Source: UTCFX2 sp963726375 (GTDB taxonomy: Bacteria; Chloroflexota; Anaerolineae; Anaerolineales; UBA4823). Taken from it: a stretch of DNA of 64,000 bases. This document shows, in pieces, positions 27,543 through 37,034 of the stretch. The stretch lies in the NCBI GenBank assembly GCA_963726375.1, contig CAVSCE010000008.1, positions 62,001-126,000 of the forward strand, given 5' to 3'. The translations under genes and the position numbers were made by a program. The number at the start of each line of letters is the position of its first letter. Positions within the stretch are counted from its first letter, which is position 1. The notes under the pieces were generated by a model that worked only from the letters and a program-made list of their open reading frames with translations, searched no databases and had not been told where the DNA came from.

Positions 27543-29540
27543 ATGTACGAAATTCTTACTGCAGCGTTTAAAATGCTGAACAGCTTTTTATCGGCGGGGA
27601 TCGCAATTACTGCTTTCTCGCTCTTAATGTATGCGTTTTCATTTAACCTAAGAGACCGCGTCACCCGCTCTTTCACCCTGATCCTCTCCTGCGTCGTCAT
27701 CGTCTATGTCTGCGAAGCGCTCACCACGGTCGCCGATACGCCTGGGTCATTAGAATTCTGGCTGCGGCTGCAGTGGGTCGGGATCATCTTCCTGCCGATC
27801 TCCTATCTTACTTTTTCCGACGCCCTGCTTGCTACGACCGGAAAACCGTCCCGCGGGCGGCGGTCGCTGGTCAACACGTTGATGGGGATTGCATCGCTCG
27901 GGTTCCTGCTGGCGCTGCCAGCCAACCTGCTGGTCGGCCGGCTCGTGCTGATCGATGCGCCTGCGCCGCACCTTCAGCGAACCTGGCTCACTTGGATCTT
28001 CGCAGCGTTCTATCTCGCGGCCATGGCCATCTCCTGGTTCAATTTCTGGAGAGCCTACCAGCGAACCGTCACGCCATCCACTCGCCGCCGGATGACATAC
28101 CTGATCCTCGGCGCCCTGGCGCCAGCCCTCGGATCCTATCCCTATCTGCTCTTCGGATCCAACCTGGCCGCCCGCACACCGCTGCTCTTCTGGTCGATTG
28201 TGACCCTCAGCAATCTGCTGGTGACCTTCCTCTTGGTCTTGATGGCCTACGCGGTCGCATTCTTTGGCGTTCCCTGGCCCGATCGGGTCGTAAAACGAAG
28301 GTTGTTCAAATGGCTGATGCGCGGACCGGTGACCGCCTCGACCGTGTTGGCGATCACAACCCTCCTGCGCCGGTTTGGAAACCGTTTTGGCTACGATGTT
28401 TCCGCGATGATCCCGGTAGTCATGGTTGCCGGGATTCTGCTTATGGAACACCTGATCACGCTCGCATCGCCGGTTTGGGAGCGCTGGCTCTTCTTTGGGA
28501 AAGACCGCTCCGAGATGGAGCGTTTGCAGACTCTCGATGAAAGGCTGCTGACGATGGGCGACCTGCAGCAGTTTCTGGAAGCCATCCTCGCCGCAGTCTG
28601 CGACCGCCTGCAGGTCTCCCGAGCTTTTATCGCTACCCTGAGCGGTTCGGGGAAAATTGAGAATTTTCTGATCATAGGAGGTGACAATTCGCTGAACGGA
28701 GAGGACATCCCGGTCAGTTCCATCCAGGCTGCCTCGCAGGACGGCGCGGGACAGGTGCTGTTTGCCTGGGGTGGCAATTGGCTGGCGCCGCTTTACGACC
28801 CGGCCGGGGACAGAACCGAGCTTGTCGGCCTGCTGGGGGTCTTGCGGACACCGGATAAGGACCTGGACGACGAGCAGCGCGAGGCCTTATATTTGCTCGC
28901 CCACCGTGCGGCAGTTGCCATCGGCGACCGCCTCCGCCAGGAGCAGGCTTTCAGCTCTCTTGAAGCCCTGACGCCAGAGATCGAGATGATCCAGAGGCTG
29001 CGCGCCGCTTCTCGCTACGATGGCACGGAAATCCTGACCTCGCCGGATGTCCTGCTTGAAGCGGACGAAATGTCTTCCCTTGTTAAAGATGCTTTAACTC
29101 ATTATTGGGGTGGTCCGAAGCTGACGGATAGCCCGCTGCTTAACCTGCGAGTGGTCCAAAAAACCGCCCAGGAGCAGGAGGAGAGCTCGATCAACGCCCT
29201 GCGCGCGATTCTGCGCAGCGCGATCGAGCGCGTCCGTCCCGAAGGAGAAAGGCGTTTTACAGCGGAGTGGATTTTGTATAACATTTTGGAGTTGAAGTTC
29301 ATGGAAGGCCGCAAAGTCCGGGAGGTTGCATTGCGCCTGGCGGTATCCGAGGCGGATCTTTATCGTAAGCAGCGGATCGCAATTGAAGCTGTGGCAAAAT
29401 CAATCATGGAAATGGAACAGGAAGTCATTCGGGATTCGCCCGATCCTGTTCCTCTCAAAGCAGAAAACAATCCAAATGATCAAGTAATGGAACCAGCACG
29501 GGGAGGAAATGTTAATGGTAAACAGAAACCGTTACCATGA
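27543..29540 (+). CDS. 7TM histidine-kinase-type sensor with GAF domain and C-terminal helix-turn-helix, no kinase
   Basis: A 665-residue protein. Residues about 10-310 form seven to eight helices of the HisK_N 7TM type. A GAF-like domain spans about 320-470 (QFLEAILAAVCDRLQVSRAFIATL and LLAHRAAVAIGDR). The C-terminal 130 residues are helical and end in a possible helix-turn-helix, EGRKVREVALRLAVSEADLYRKQ, similar to region-4-like DNA-binding units. No H-box, HATPase or receiver is present. It may be a membrane-bound one-component regulator. A GAGGA lies too far from the ATG to be certain. Its stop overlaps the S1-protein start by ATGA. Confidence 0.72.
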   Translation: MYEILTAAFKMLNSFLSAGIAITAFSLLMYAFSFNLRDRVTRSFTLILSCVVIVYVCEALTTVADTPGSLEFWLRLQWVGIIFLPISYLTFSDALLATTGKPSRGRRSLVNTLMGIASLGFLLALPANLLVGRLVLIDAPAPHLQRTWLTWIFAAFYLAAMAISWFNFWRAYQRTVTPSTRRRMTYLILGALAPALGSYPYLLFGSNLAARTPLLFWSIVTLSNLLVTFLLVLMAYAVAFFGVPWPDRVVKRRLFKWLMRGPVTASTVLAITTLLRRFGNRFGYDVSAMIPVVMVAGILLMEHLITLASPVWERWLFFGKDRSEMERLQTLDERLLTMGDLQQFLEAILAAVCDRLQVSRAFIATLSGSGKIENFLIIGGDNSLNGEDIPVSSIQAASQDGAGQVLFAWGGNWLAPLYDPAGDRTELVGLLGVLRTPDKDLDDEQREALYLLAHRAAVAIGDRLRQEQAFSSLEALTPEIEMIQRLRAASRYDGTEILTSPDVLLEADEMSSLVKDALTHYWGGPKLTDSPLLNLRVVQKTAQEQEESSINALRAILRSAIERVRPEGERRFTAEWILYNILELKFMEGRKVREVALRLAVSEADLYRKQRIAIEAVAKSIMEMEQEVIRDSPDPVPLKAENNPNDQVMEPARGGNVNGKQKPLP

Positions 29541-30503
29541 AGTGCATGAAGGACCGCCCCCACCCATGGAGGAAATCGTGGTGGGATTCTGTGCTCGCTG
29601 AAGAACAGGCGCTTGGAGGGCAAGCAGCGCGCTCTGCTCGAACGGCGATGCTTTCCTCGGGGTGGGATGAAACCCATGCCGACGAAAATAACGAGGAGCA
29701 GCTCGATTGGCAGCGGGCGGTTGAGCTTTACGAACAGGATCAGGTCGTCCAAATGGAAGTGACCGGCTATAACCGCGGCGGCTTGCTGGTCAGCGGGGAC
29801 CGGCTGCAGGGGTTTGTCCCGATCTCTCACCTGATCGAATCGCCCTGCCAGATCGACGAAGCAGAAAAATGGCTCGCCAGTTTTGTCGAACGCATCCTTG
29901 ATCTGAAAGTGATCGAATGCGACCAGGAGCGCGGCCGGGTAGTCTTTTCGGAGCGCGCCGCCCAATCCAGCCCGGGCAGCAGGAATAAGCTCCTCCGGAA
30001 CCTGATCCCTGGATCCTGCGCATCGGGTGTCGTCACGAATATAACCGATTTCGGAGTGTTTGTCGACCTGGGCGGTGTGGAAGGATTGGTCCATGTTTCG
30101 GAAATCTCATGGGGGCAGGGTTCAGCATCCCTCCGAGGTCGTGACCCTGGGCCAGCAGGTTGTGGTCTACGTGATCCAGGTCGACCCAAAACGGGCCCGG
30201 GTCGCCCTCAGCCTCAAACGCCTGCATCCCAACCCCTGGGAAAGCGCCGAGACCCGCTACCACCCGGGACAGATCACCGAGGCTGTCGTCACCAGCCTCG
30301 TCCCCTTCGGCGCGTTTGCCCGCCTGGAAGAAGGCTTGGATGGGCTGATTCATGTCTCTGAGTTCGCCTCCAGCGCTGATCCGGATGAGATGATCCCGCT
30401 CCAGGAAGGCCAGCGCCTGCAGGTTCGCATCCTGCATGTCGACGCCTCAAAACAGCGCCTGGGGTTGAGTTTAAAGCTTGACAGCGAAGAAGTCGCCGGC
30501 TGA
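29537..30503 (+). CDS. S1 RNA-binding domain protein, three S1 repeats (one frameshift)
   Basis: About 322 residues, similar in layout to short ribosomal protein S1/RNA-binding S1 proteins of Chloroflexota. S1 repeats begin near GYNRGGLLVSGDRLQGFVP, then GVVTNITDFGVFVDLGGVEG, and AVVTSLVPFGAFARLEEG, each closing in LVHVSE or similar. The frame changes at 30111-30118, a G-run, and the protein resumes at HPSEVVTLGQQV. The start in the ATGA overlap with the 7TM-GAF gene implies coupled translation. Role likely in mRNA binding at the ribosome, not proven. Confidence 0.78.
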
Positions 30504-30587
30504 AGTCATTTGACGCAGATCATCGGGACCGCCCGGCCTTGCCTGCCGGGTGGTTCCATCCGCCGCAAGCCGGAGGTTGAGTGGACC

Positions 30588-31223
30588 GTGAAGGACTTGT
30601 GGAAGATCGTTTTCGCTGTGTTCTGCACGCTTCTGGGAGTGGGCGCCATCCTGCTCGTCAGCGCAGGCTCGCGCGGCCGGCCGCTCGAGCTCAGCCCTGT
30701 CCCATCCCCCTCCCCGCTGCTCGTTCATGTGGTTGGCGCCGTCCGCCGTCCTGGTGTTTACGCCCTCCCCGCTCAAAGCCGGGTCCAGGATGCCGTCCAA
30801 TCTGCCGGCGGTTTCCTGCCGGGGGCAGATACCCAGGCGCTCAACCTGGCCGCCTTCCTGGAAGACGGCCTCCAGCTTCTCGTCCCGACGATCCCTCCCA
30901 CCGCCTCGGTCCTCGAGACTCAGCCTCAAAACACCCTCCCGGAAGCCTCAGAAACAGCCCTCCCGCCGACGGGCACTCCAGCCGCGACTTTCCCGATCGA
31001 TATCAACACCGCTTCCTCGCTCGAGCTGGAGCTGCTCCCGCAGATCGGGCCGGTGCGCGCCGCCCGAATCGTAGCCTACCGGCAGGCTCACGGACCGTTC
31101 AAGGATATTGCCGCGATCCAAAATGTTTACGATATCAACCCGGAGGTCTACGCAGCCATTCGTGACCTGATCATCGCCGCTGAGCCGCGCGAACCCACAC
31201 CCTCGCCTTCCAGCATGCCCTGA
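30588..31223 (+). CDS. comEA: ComEA-like DNA-binding protein (SLBB plus helix-hairpin-helix)
   Basis: A membrane-anchored DNA receptor of the ComEA type. One transmembrane helix lies in FAVFCTLLGVGAILLV, followed by a Pro/Ser linker, an SLBB domain (VHVVGAVRRPGVYALP) and C-terminal double helix-hairpin-helix IDINTASSLELELLPQIG and PFKDIAAIQNVYDI. The start is the GTG at 30588, which has a GGAGG about 11 bases upstream; a longer frame from 30510 would translate a GC-rich hairpin and is less likely. With comM in the window it hints at DNA uptake ability, but comEC is not seen. Confidence 0.82.
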   Translation: MKDLWKIVFAVFCTLLGVGAILLVSAGSRGRPLELSPVPSPSPLLVHVVGAVRRPGVYALPAQSRVQDAVQSAGGFLPGADTQALNLAAFLEDGLQLLVPTIPPTASVLETQPQNTLPEASETALPPTGTPAATFPIDINTASSLELELLPQIGPVRAARIVAYRQAHGPFKDIAAIQNVYDINPEVYAAIRDLIIAAEPREPTPSPSSMP

Positions 31224-31432
31224 TCCAGCCCACCTTCGGTTCTGCAACCTTTTTTCGAAGTCTGCGTAGATTGAATCAGAAACATCAACCCATGCCGAAA
31301 TCTGGCTTTTCGTCCCTTTGCCGGGGAAGAAATCAATTAAACGAGCGTTGAAACCGCCCCAAAACCCTAAACGCACCCATGACTGCGCGGGGTTAACCCA
31401 AAAGAGGCGGAAATAGAATAAGGAGCTTAAGA

Positions 31433-31688
31433 ATGTCTGATATAAAGAAACTCACCCGATCGCGCGAAAACCGCATGATCGCAGGCGTATGCGCTGGGAT
31501 CGCCACCTACTTTGATATTGACCCGACCATCGTGCGCCTGGTCTTTGTCGCCTTTGCGCTGCTGGGCGGCCCGGGATTTATCGCCTATATCGTCGCGCTC
31601 GATCCTGATGCCTATCGAGCCGGCCCCCGCATCGGCCGCATCATCTGCATCGGTTGTGGAAGTTCAGGAATACCCGAAGGTGGACTGA
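31433..31688 (+). CDS. PspC-domain protein (one frameshift)
   Basis: A small membrane protein with the PspC domain: RSRENRMIAGVCAGIATYF, then DPTIVRLVFVAFALL and GPGFIAYIVAL. The frame changes near 31597-31602 and continues as ILMPIEPAPAS with a short tail, about 85 residues in total. PspC proteins sense envelope stress in the phage-shock response; no pspA is near. A TAAGGAG site precedes the ATG, and a strong terminator follows. Confidence 0.82.
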
Positions 31689-31713
31689 TCAACCGGGATC
31701 TGCAAATCATTGA

Positions 31714-31748
31714 AAAACCTGCCGAATGATGACACGGCAGGTTTTGTC
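31714..31748 (+). terminator. Intrinsic terminator after pspC
   Basis: AAAACCTGCCG (31714-31724) pairs perfectly with CGGCAGGTTTT (31735-31745), and the T-rich sequence continues. Confidence 0.88.
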
Positions 31749-31809
31749 CTTATTATATATCTGGCAAGATTTCTTAATTATTTTCTAATTGTGAACCTGT
31801 ACACGTGGA

Positions 31810-31866
31810 TTGAGGACTTGTCCGCGTACTTTGAGGACTTGTCCTCGTACTTTGAGGAGCTTCTTC
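31810..31866. repeat. 21-bp tandem repeat, about 2.7 copies
   Basis: TTTGAGGACTTGTCC(G/T)CGTAC occurs twice in tandem and a third copy begins. The unit is a multiple of three and in one frame reads EDLSAYF/EDLSSYF/EELL. No gene is supported here. Confidence 0.6.
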
Positions 31867-31874
31867 AGACCTCT

Positions 31875-31907
31875 GTCGTTGCGAGCCTTCCTGGCGAAGC
31901 AATCCCT
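31875..31907. repeat. Dispersed repeat GTCRTTGCGAG...CGAAGCAATC, copy 1
   Basis: GTCGTTGCGAG then CCTTCCTGG then CGAAGCAATCCCT. The same flanking blocks recur at 61516-61546. The pattern is a well-known kind of dispersed intergenic element in many environmental bacteria. Confidence 0.65.
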
Positions 31908-31942
31908 CATTATGCAGTCGAAAAAGGGCGGTCCGCGCTGAA

Positions 31943-32572
31943 TTATCCTGCAATCAGCCCCCGAACGACCCGCACCGCGCTCGAGGCGTCCGGAGCGTAA
32001 GCATCCGCCCCGATCTGGCTCGCGTAAGCGTCCGTCACCGGCGCGCCGCCGATGACCACCTTGACTTGCTCGCGCAGCCCCGCAGCCTGCAGCTCCTGGA
32101 TCGTCGACCGCATGCTGTTCATCGTGGTCGTCAGCAGCGCAGACATCCCGATCACGTTCGCGCCCCCTTCGACCGCCTTGATGAACGTCCTGGCGTCCAC
32201 GTCCGTGCCGAGGTCCTGCACTTCGAACCCCGCCCCCTCCAGCATCATCGCCACCAGGTTCTTCCCGATGTCATGCAGGTCGCCCTTGACCGTCCCGATC
32301 GCCACCTTGCCTGCGGATTTGATCCCGCCTTCCGCCAGGTGTGGCTTCAGCAGCGCCAGCCCGGACTGCATCGCCCGCGCCGCGATCAGCATCTCGGGGA
32401 CGTAGAAATCGCCATCCTCAAACCGCCGGCCGACCTCTTCCATCGCTGCGATCAACGCCTGGTTCAATATTGCCTCGGCAGTCTGCCCCTCACTCAAAGC
32501 CGCCTGCACGCCTGCCTGCACTCCTGGTGCATCCCCATCGATCACTTTTAGATAAATTTCTTGAAGCTCCAT
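31943..32572 (-). CDS. Corrinoid (B12-binding) methyltransferase protein
   Basis: A 209-residue corrinoid shuttle protein of the MtaC/MtbC type. The N-terminal four-helix cap (B12-binding 2) is residues 1-85. The base-off cobalamin motif DxHxxG is GDLHDIGKNLV at about residue 100, and SALLTTTMNSM and VIGGAPVTDAYA are the other cobalamin contacts. It carries a methyl group between a substrate-specific methyltransferase and an acceptor; neither partner gene is adjacent. A GAGG site precedes the ATG at 32572. It stands alone, transcribed leftwards. Confidence 0.9.
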   Translation of the reverse strand: MELQEIYLKVIDGDAPGVQAGVQAALSEGQTAEAILNQALIAAMEEVGRRFEDGDFYVPEMLIAARAMQSGLALLKPHLAEGGIKSAGKVAIGTVKGDLHDIGKNLVAMMLEGAGFEVQDLGTDVDARTFIKAVEGGANVIGMSALLTTTMNSMRSTIQELQAAGLREQVKVVIGGAPVTDAYASQIGADAYAPDASSAVRVVRGLIAG

Positions 32573-32730
32573 TTTTTCCTCGTTGAATCTTCAGTTTTCT
32601 TTCCGACTGAATCATATCATATGCGAACCAGTCGGGCAAAAATCGATTGCATGAGCTTCTTGCTTATAGTCGGTTTTTGTGATCGCCCCGGTCATCAACC
32701 ATGGGGATTCCAGATAAAGCTTCACCTCAC

Positions 32731-35433
32731 TCAAAAAACCCCCGGTTTCTGAGACCGGGGGATCTTTTTGGATACTATTCCAGGCAGTTCAATCAGGTTT
32801 ATGGATTTTCGATTACCGGGAGGTAAGAGCCTCAACAACGGTAGCGAATAGGATAAAGCGATCTTCAAGTCGCCGCGCGAGTTGTCATAGTAGGAGATCG
32901 CCGGCTGACCCGCCTCGATTGGAGGTTGTCCGCTGGGAGGCCAACCAGGATCTGCCGGGGTGTAGACCGACAGGTCGATCGAGCAGCTCGCCCCCACATC
33001 TCCATCAGAATCTATGGTGTCGAATTGCCATCCATCGACTGAATTCCAGCGCGCGTAATCCAGATCCCCGTTCGTCAGGTCGTAGTAGCAGATATGCCGG
33101 GTCCCATCTGTCCGGTTGATTTTAAGCGAGGAGTACAGACCCACATCGACTGTTTCAACCAGGCCTATATCATCCAAAGTGCTGAGGTTGAATGTAGCCC
33201 CACCGTCTGACGAAGAAGCAAACTCCAGGTCGCCGGTCGTCACATTATAGTAGCTGATGTATGGGTTGCCAGCGCCGTCAACGTCAATCGAAGAACGCCA
33301 GCCGACCTCGTACTCTTCTGTGCCGTCGTTGTTGTGATCGCCGTCATCCACGATGACCGTGTCCCAGATCCCAAACGGGGGGGTCTGGTAGGTCATCTTC
33401 AAATGGTCGTGCTCCTCGTCGAAGTAGCTGATATAGACCCGGTTGTCGTTGCTGACCGCAAGCGAGGTAAATTTGCCCACGTCGAACGAAGAATCGCGCG
33501 TGTCCGTGTACCAGAAGCTCCCGTGCACGCCCCAGTCTGCGTACATCAGGTCCCCATGCGTCGCGTCGTAATAGCTGATGTGCGTCCGGCCGAGGCCGTC
33601 CATCTTCAGCGAGAGGTACTGGCCGACCTCAAAGGTATCCACGATCGTATGGTACTCCCAGCCAAATCGGTCCCCGCCGGATGCCTGCATCAGGTCGCTG
33701 TTGTCCAAATCGTAGCTCCCGATCCGGATTGCCTGGTTAAACGTATCGATCGACGAGAAATAACCGTTGTGCGGGCCGAGCGGCAAAGTCCAGGTCCACC
33801 AGGCCGACCCAAAGGCGTTGGCGTACTTTAAAGTGCTGTGGGTGGAGTTGAAATAGCTGATGTGCGGCACGTTCGATCCGTCGATCGCGAGCGAAGAGTT
33901 GTAGCCCACATCCTGCCCGTTGATATCCACGGTCTGAGAAGTCCACTTGTTCGTCGAGCTCTTATAAGTGAACTCCATCTGCCCCAGCGGCGCGTTGTAG
34001 TGCAGGATCCCCGGCGGAGTGCCAGAGGCGGCGTAGTTCAGGTCGATCGAGGTGAACTGGCCGGAATTCCCAAGCTCCGATTTGATCGTTGTAATGGTTA
34101 CATTCGACCCTCTCACGTCCGCGTACCTCAATTGGCCTCCCTCCGGCCTGTAGTAGCTGATGTGCACCCTTGGAGGATCGTTGCCGCTGTCCACAGCAAT
34201 CGATGACCACCAGCCCGTGATGCCCGAAGAGTCGATCGTCGCGCGGTTCCACGATCCATTTTCGCCGCCCCAGCCGGTCAGCCTGGCCAGCCGCAGGTCT
34301 CCATCCGGAGATCCTCCGTCGCCGTCCGTGAAATCCAGGTAGCTGATATAAGGTATGCCGCGCACGCCGGAGACATTCCGGTCGAACAGGTCCAGCGAGC
34401 ACATCGACCCGGTGTTGGGGCGGGCCTGGTCCCCGCCTTCGCCGTCGACCGTGGCGGTCCACCATTCATCTTCGGGTTGCTGGTTCCAAAAGGCATATTT
34501 AAGGTTGTCGTATTTCTCGTCGAAATAGGCGATGTGGATGTTGGAATTCGAGTCCACCTTGAGCGAGGACCACAGCCCGACCGCGCCCTGGTCAAGGTAG
34601 TTGTCCACCACTTTGAAATACCAGTTGCTTCCGCCCTTCCAGCGCGCAAATTTCAGGTTCCGTTCGGACTCCATTGTGGTTCCGCCCGGTTTCACGCGGT
34701 CGTCGTAGTAGCTGATGTAGATCCCGTTCGCATCCGCCGCGATCGAGGTGTATTTACCCACGCCCGGGGGGTTCTGGATGATGAAATCCGGGTTGTTCGG
34801 GTTGATGTTGTTCAGCCAGGGCAGCTGGAGCTTGCGGGCTTCGGCCAGAAAATCGATGTCGCCTTCGGGCGCAGGCTCGGCTGCTGCCTGCCCGCCTCCG
34901 GCCTCAGGACTGAGGTAGAGCGGCGGCGGAGTGGGGACGGGTACCGGCGCCTGCCATAACCCACCGAACGTGTACATTAACTTCAACGCGCCATTTGTGG
35001 CGTCGTAGTAAGCGATGAACGCTTCTTCTTTGGTCGTAACCGGGCTGAAGAAAAAAGCCAGCGAGGCGTACTGCCCGACGCCCACGCTGTGGTCTAAAAG
35101 CATCGTTTCCCAGATCGCAGTCGTGCTGTTGTAGCAGGCGAAATACAGCCCGTCGCCGCCGTAGGCCGCGCACGGCTGGCCGTTGGACCGGTAAGCGAAT
35201 GTGCGGTCGGTCATGTTGGCGAAAATGCGCGGTCCGTCCACAGTGTCGATATTCCAGGTCGGCATCGGAACGGTTGGGGCTCCCGGCGCCGGTTCCTGGG
35301 AAAATGCCGGCTGGACCGTCAGCGTGGTGACCAGCATCAGAAACAGGAGCATGTGCAGCCAGCGCTTCCCCCGGGTGTGCGGGCGTATTTTCGATTGGAT
35401 CAATTCTGAAACGGAGCCGCTTTTAATATCCAT
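32731..35433 (-). CDS. Large secreted repeat protein (BNR/beta-propeller-like)
   Basis: About 900 residues. The signal peptide is the hydrophobic LLFLMLVTTLTV near residue 35, and cleavage is expected after AFSQ. The body holds about a dozen repeats of the form GxYSSLxxDxxxxxHISYYDxxxGDLxYA, with Trp-rich strands between. Such modules form beta-propellers and occur in surface proteins of Anaerolineae. No active site is seen. A GGAGA site precedes the ATG. The printed stop lies inside the terminator; a one-base shift near 32830 would end the protein as SYLPVIENP at 32799, a typical Chloroflexota tail, so the true C-terminus may be there. Confidence 0.75.
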   Translation of the reverse strand: MDIKSGSVSELIQSKIRPHTRGKRWLHMLLFLMLVTTLTVQPAFSQEPAPGAPTVPMPTWNIDTVDGPRIFANMTDRTFAYRSNGQPCAAYGGDGLYFACYNSTTAIWETMLLDHSVGVGQYASLAFFFSPVTTKEEAFIAYYDATNGALKLMYTFGGLWQAPVPVPTPPPLYLSPEAGGGQAAAEPAPEGDIDFLAEARKLQLPWLNNINPNNPDFIIQNPPGVGKYTSIAADANGIYISYYDDRVKPGGTTMESERNLKFARWKGGSNWYFKVVDNYLDQGAVGLWSSLKVDSNSNIHIAYFDEKYDNLKYAFWNQQPEDEWWTATVDGEGGDQARPNTGSMCSLDLFDRNVSGVRGIPYISYLDFTDGDGGSPDGDLRLARLTGWGGENGSWNRATIDSSGITGWWSSIAVDSGNDPPRVHISYYRPEGGQLRYADVRGSNVTITTIKSELGNSGQFTSIDLNYAASGTPPGILHYNAPLGQMEFTYKSSTNKWTSQTVDINGQDVGYNSSLAIDGSNVPHISYFNSTHSTLKYANAFGSAWWTWTLPLGPHNGYFSSIDTFNQAIRIGSYDLDNSDLMQASGGDRFGWEYHTIVDTFEVGQYLSLKMDGLGRTHISYYDATHGDLMYADWGVHGSFWYTDTRDSSFDVGKFTSLAVSNDNRVYISYFDEEHDHLKMTYQTPPFGIWDTVIVDDGDHNNDGTEEYEVGWRSSIDVDGAGNPYISYYNVTTGDLEFASSSDGGATFNLSTLDDIGLVETVDVGLYSSLKINRTDGTRHICYYDLTNGDLDYARWNSVDGWQFDTIDSDGDVGASCSIDLSVYTPADPGWPPSGQPPIEAGQPAISYYDNSRGDLKIALSYSLPLLRLLPPGNRKSINLIELPGIVSKKIPRSQKPGVF
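32733..32769. terminator. Bidirectional intrinsic terminator
   Basis: CCCCCGGT (32739-32746) and ACCGGGGG (32754-32761) form a perfect stem. It has an A-run on the left (terminating minus-strand transcripts) and ATCTTTTT on the right. Confidence 0.85.
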
Positions 35434-35501
35434 CGGACTCTCCTTGTGCTTGATTTACGGTGTTTTTGACAGTATAGCACAATCCCAAATCGATTGTGCG
35501 C

Positions 35502-36753
35502 TCATTGGTTCGCCCGCACGAAGTCAAGGGCGTACTGGGCGTCCTGGTACTGCGGGTTTTCGACCAGGGCTTGCTGGAAATTTTCCAGCGCAAGCTTGCT
35601 GTCGCCCTTGCGGTATTGCGCCCACCCGTGCCACAGCAGAGCCTCTTCCGAATTTGGGGTGATCTCCAGAGCGTATTCGCTCAGCGCGATCAGGTCGTCG
35701 ATCTGGCCGGTGTGGAAATAAGCGATAAACGGACCAAACTGGTAGCGCAGCATCCGCTGGGGCAGACCCAGCTCGCGCGCTGCGTCGTAGGCGTCTGTGG
35801 CTTCGATATACCGCTCGAAATAGGTCAGGTTGGAACCCCGATTGAACCAGGCAAACCGGTTCTTGGGGTCATCCTTCGTTTCCTGCTCGGCCATTTCGAG
35901 GGCGCGCTGGCGGTTCACATCCGGGTCCCAATTTTCTCCCAGGATTTTCTTGATCGTATCTTCTTTGTCCGGCGGGTAGATCATGATATAAACCCGGTTG
36001 AACGACTGCCAGTATTCGTCGAGCTTCTCGTAAGGGATGCGCTGGTCCGCGCCGTGAAAGCTGTCCTGGCCGATGAAGACCCCTTCTTTATTGTCGTATC
36101 CGGTCAGGAGCTGGTAGTGGGCAGCCCAGTGGTCGTCCTCAGGCCAGTAATCTTCTTCGAAGAAGAAGCTCTCTTCGATCATCACTGGCAGCCCTGCCGC
36201 CAGCAGGCGCTTGAGCAGCTCCAGGTCCCCGCCCACCCGGTATTGGATCTGCAGCCAGCCGGCCTGTGTCCGCACGTAGTAAGCCAGCTCCTCTACGTTC
36301 ACATTTCGGTCGTCGCGGTAAGGCTTGATCACTTCGGTGATCGTCTTCTGGTCACCTTCCCATCCGAACGTGCGCAGGTACATCGCCAGAGCAGCCGGCC
36401 CGCAGTTGTTCATGTCCTGCTTTTCCCAGGCAGGCGAAGGGAGCATGACGGTTTCGGGCGGCGGAGGATCGGTCGGCGTGGGGGTTGGCGGAACCGCCTC
36501 GGTTGGAAGCGGCGTGGGCGCTGCAGTCGGCAGCGCGGTCGCTGGAGCCCTCGAGACCTGAGCCACATCCGGCCTCGGCAGCGCGGTGGGCATGGCCTCA
36601 ACCGGGTTGACGACCTTTCGCAGGTACGTCTTGGCCGAATTCTACCCGCCAGGACAGCCGCTTGTTGACGGGCGGCAGCTGGTAAAAAATCAAAGCGGAT
36701 GCTGTGAGGATCACCAGGACGGCCAGGGGGACGATCCAGATCGGTTTGCGCAT
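35502..36753 (-). CDS. Membrane-anchored C39-like peptidase with TPR tail (one frameshift)
   Basis: About 416 residues. An N-terminal anchor helix IVPLAVLVILTASALIF starts the protein at the ATG at 36753. The frame changes near 36637 through one extra base. A Pro/Thr-rich linker follows, then a peptidase C39-like domain: catalytic Cys in MNNCGPAALAMYL, His in DDHWAAHYQLLTGYD, and Asp in FIGQDSFHG. The C-terminal part holds TPR repeats (NRFAWFNRGSNLTYFERY, EEALLWHGWAQYRKGDSKLAL). C39_2 domains are often cysteine peptidases outside the membrane; the substrate is unknown. It is divergent to miaB. Confidence 0.78.
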
Positions 36754-37018
36754 GCTGGCAATTCTATCATCAGACGAAATCCGTTTGGTGAAGGGCACGT
36801 TAAGGGAATCGGGGCTTGAAATCCACCACCATCAGCTCAAACGATCTCCCCGGATTGTCATCGCAAGCCTCTTGGCGGATCTAGTCCGCCTTCACGCTCC
36901 GCATCTTCTTCTTTCGCGGATCACTCTAGCTGCGGACGTTCTCTTAGGGGACGTATCTTTGGACTTACTCTGTGGAGCAATCCCTGTTTTTTGCGGTCGA
37001 CAAAGTCCGCACAGCTTT

Positions 37019-37027
37019 TGTTATAAT
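37019..37027 (+). promoter_or_regulatory. Extended -10 promoter of miaB, almost leaderless
   Basis: TGTTATAAT ends at 37027 and the miaB ATG is at 37035, so the transcript would have nearly no leader. GTCGACA lies about 19 bases upstream as a weak -35. Confidence 0.55.
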
Positions 37028-37034
37028 ACCGGAC

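Noticed and set aside
31710..32000. 96-residue ORF spanning the pspC terminator and tandem repeat
   Set aside because: It crosses an intrinsic terminator and a dispersed repeat and overlaps the end of the corrinoid gene; no motif is present.
33334..36668. Plus-strand ORFs opposite the repeat protein and the C39-like gene, including one of 390 residues
   Set aside because: Antisense to genes with signal peptides and conserved motifs; no start site support.
36786..37034. ORF upstream of miaB
   Set aside because: It runs through the miaB promoter region and has no family or start-site support; the miaB N-terminus is at 37035.
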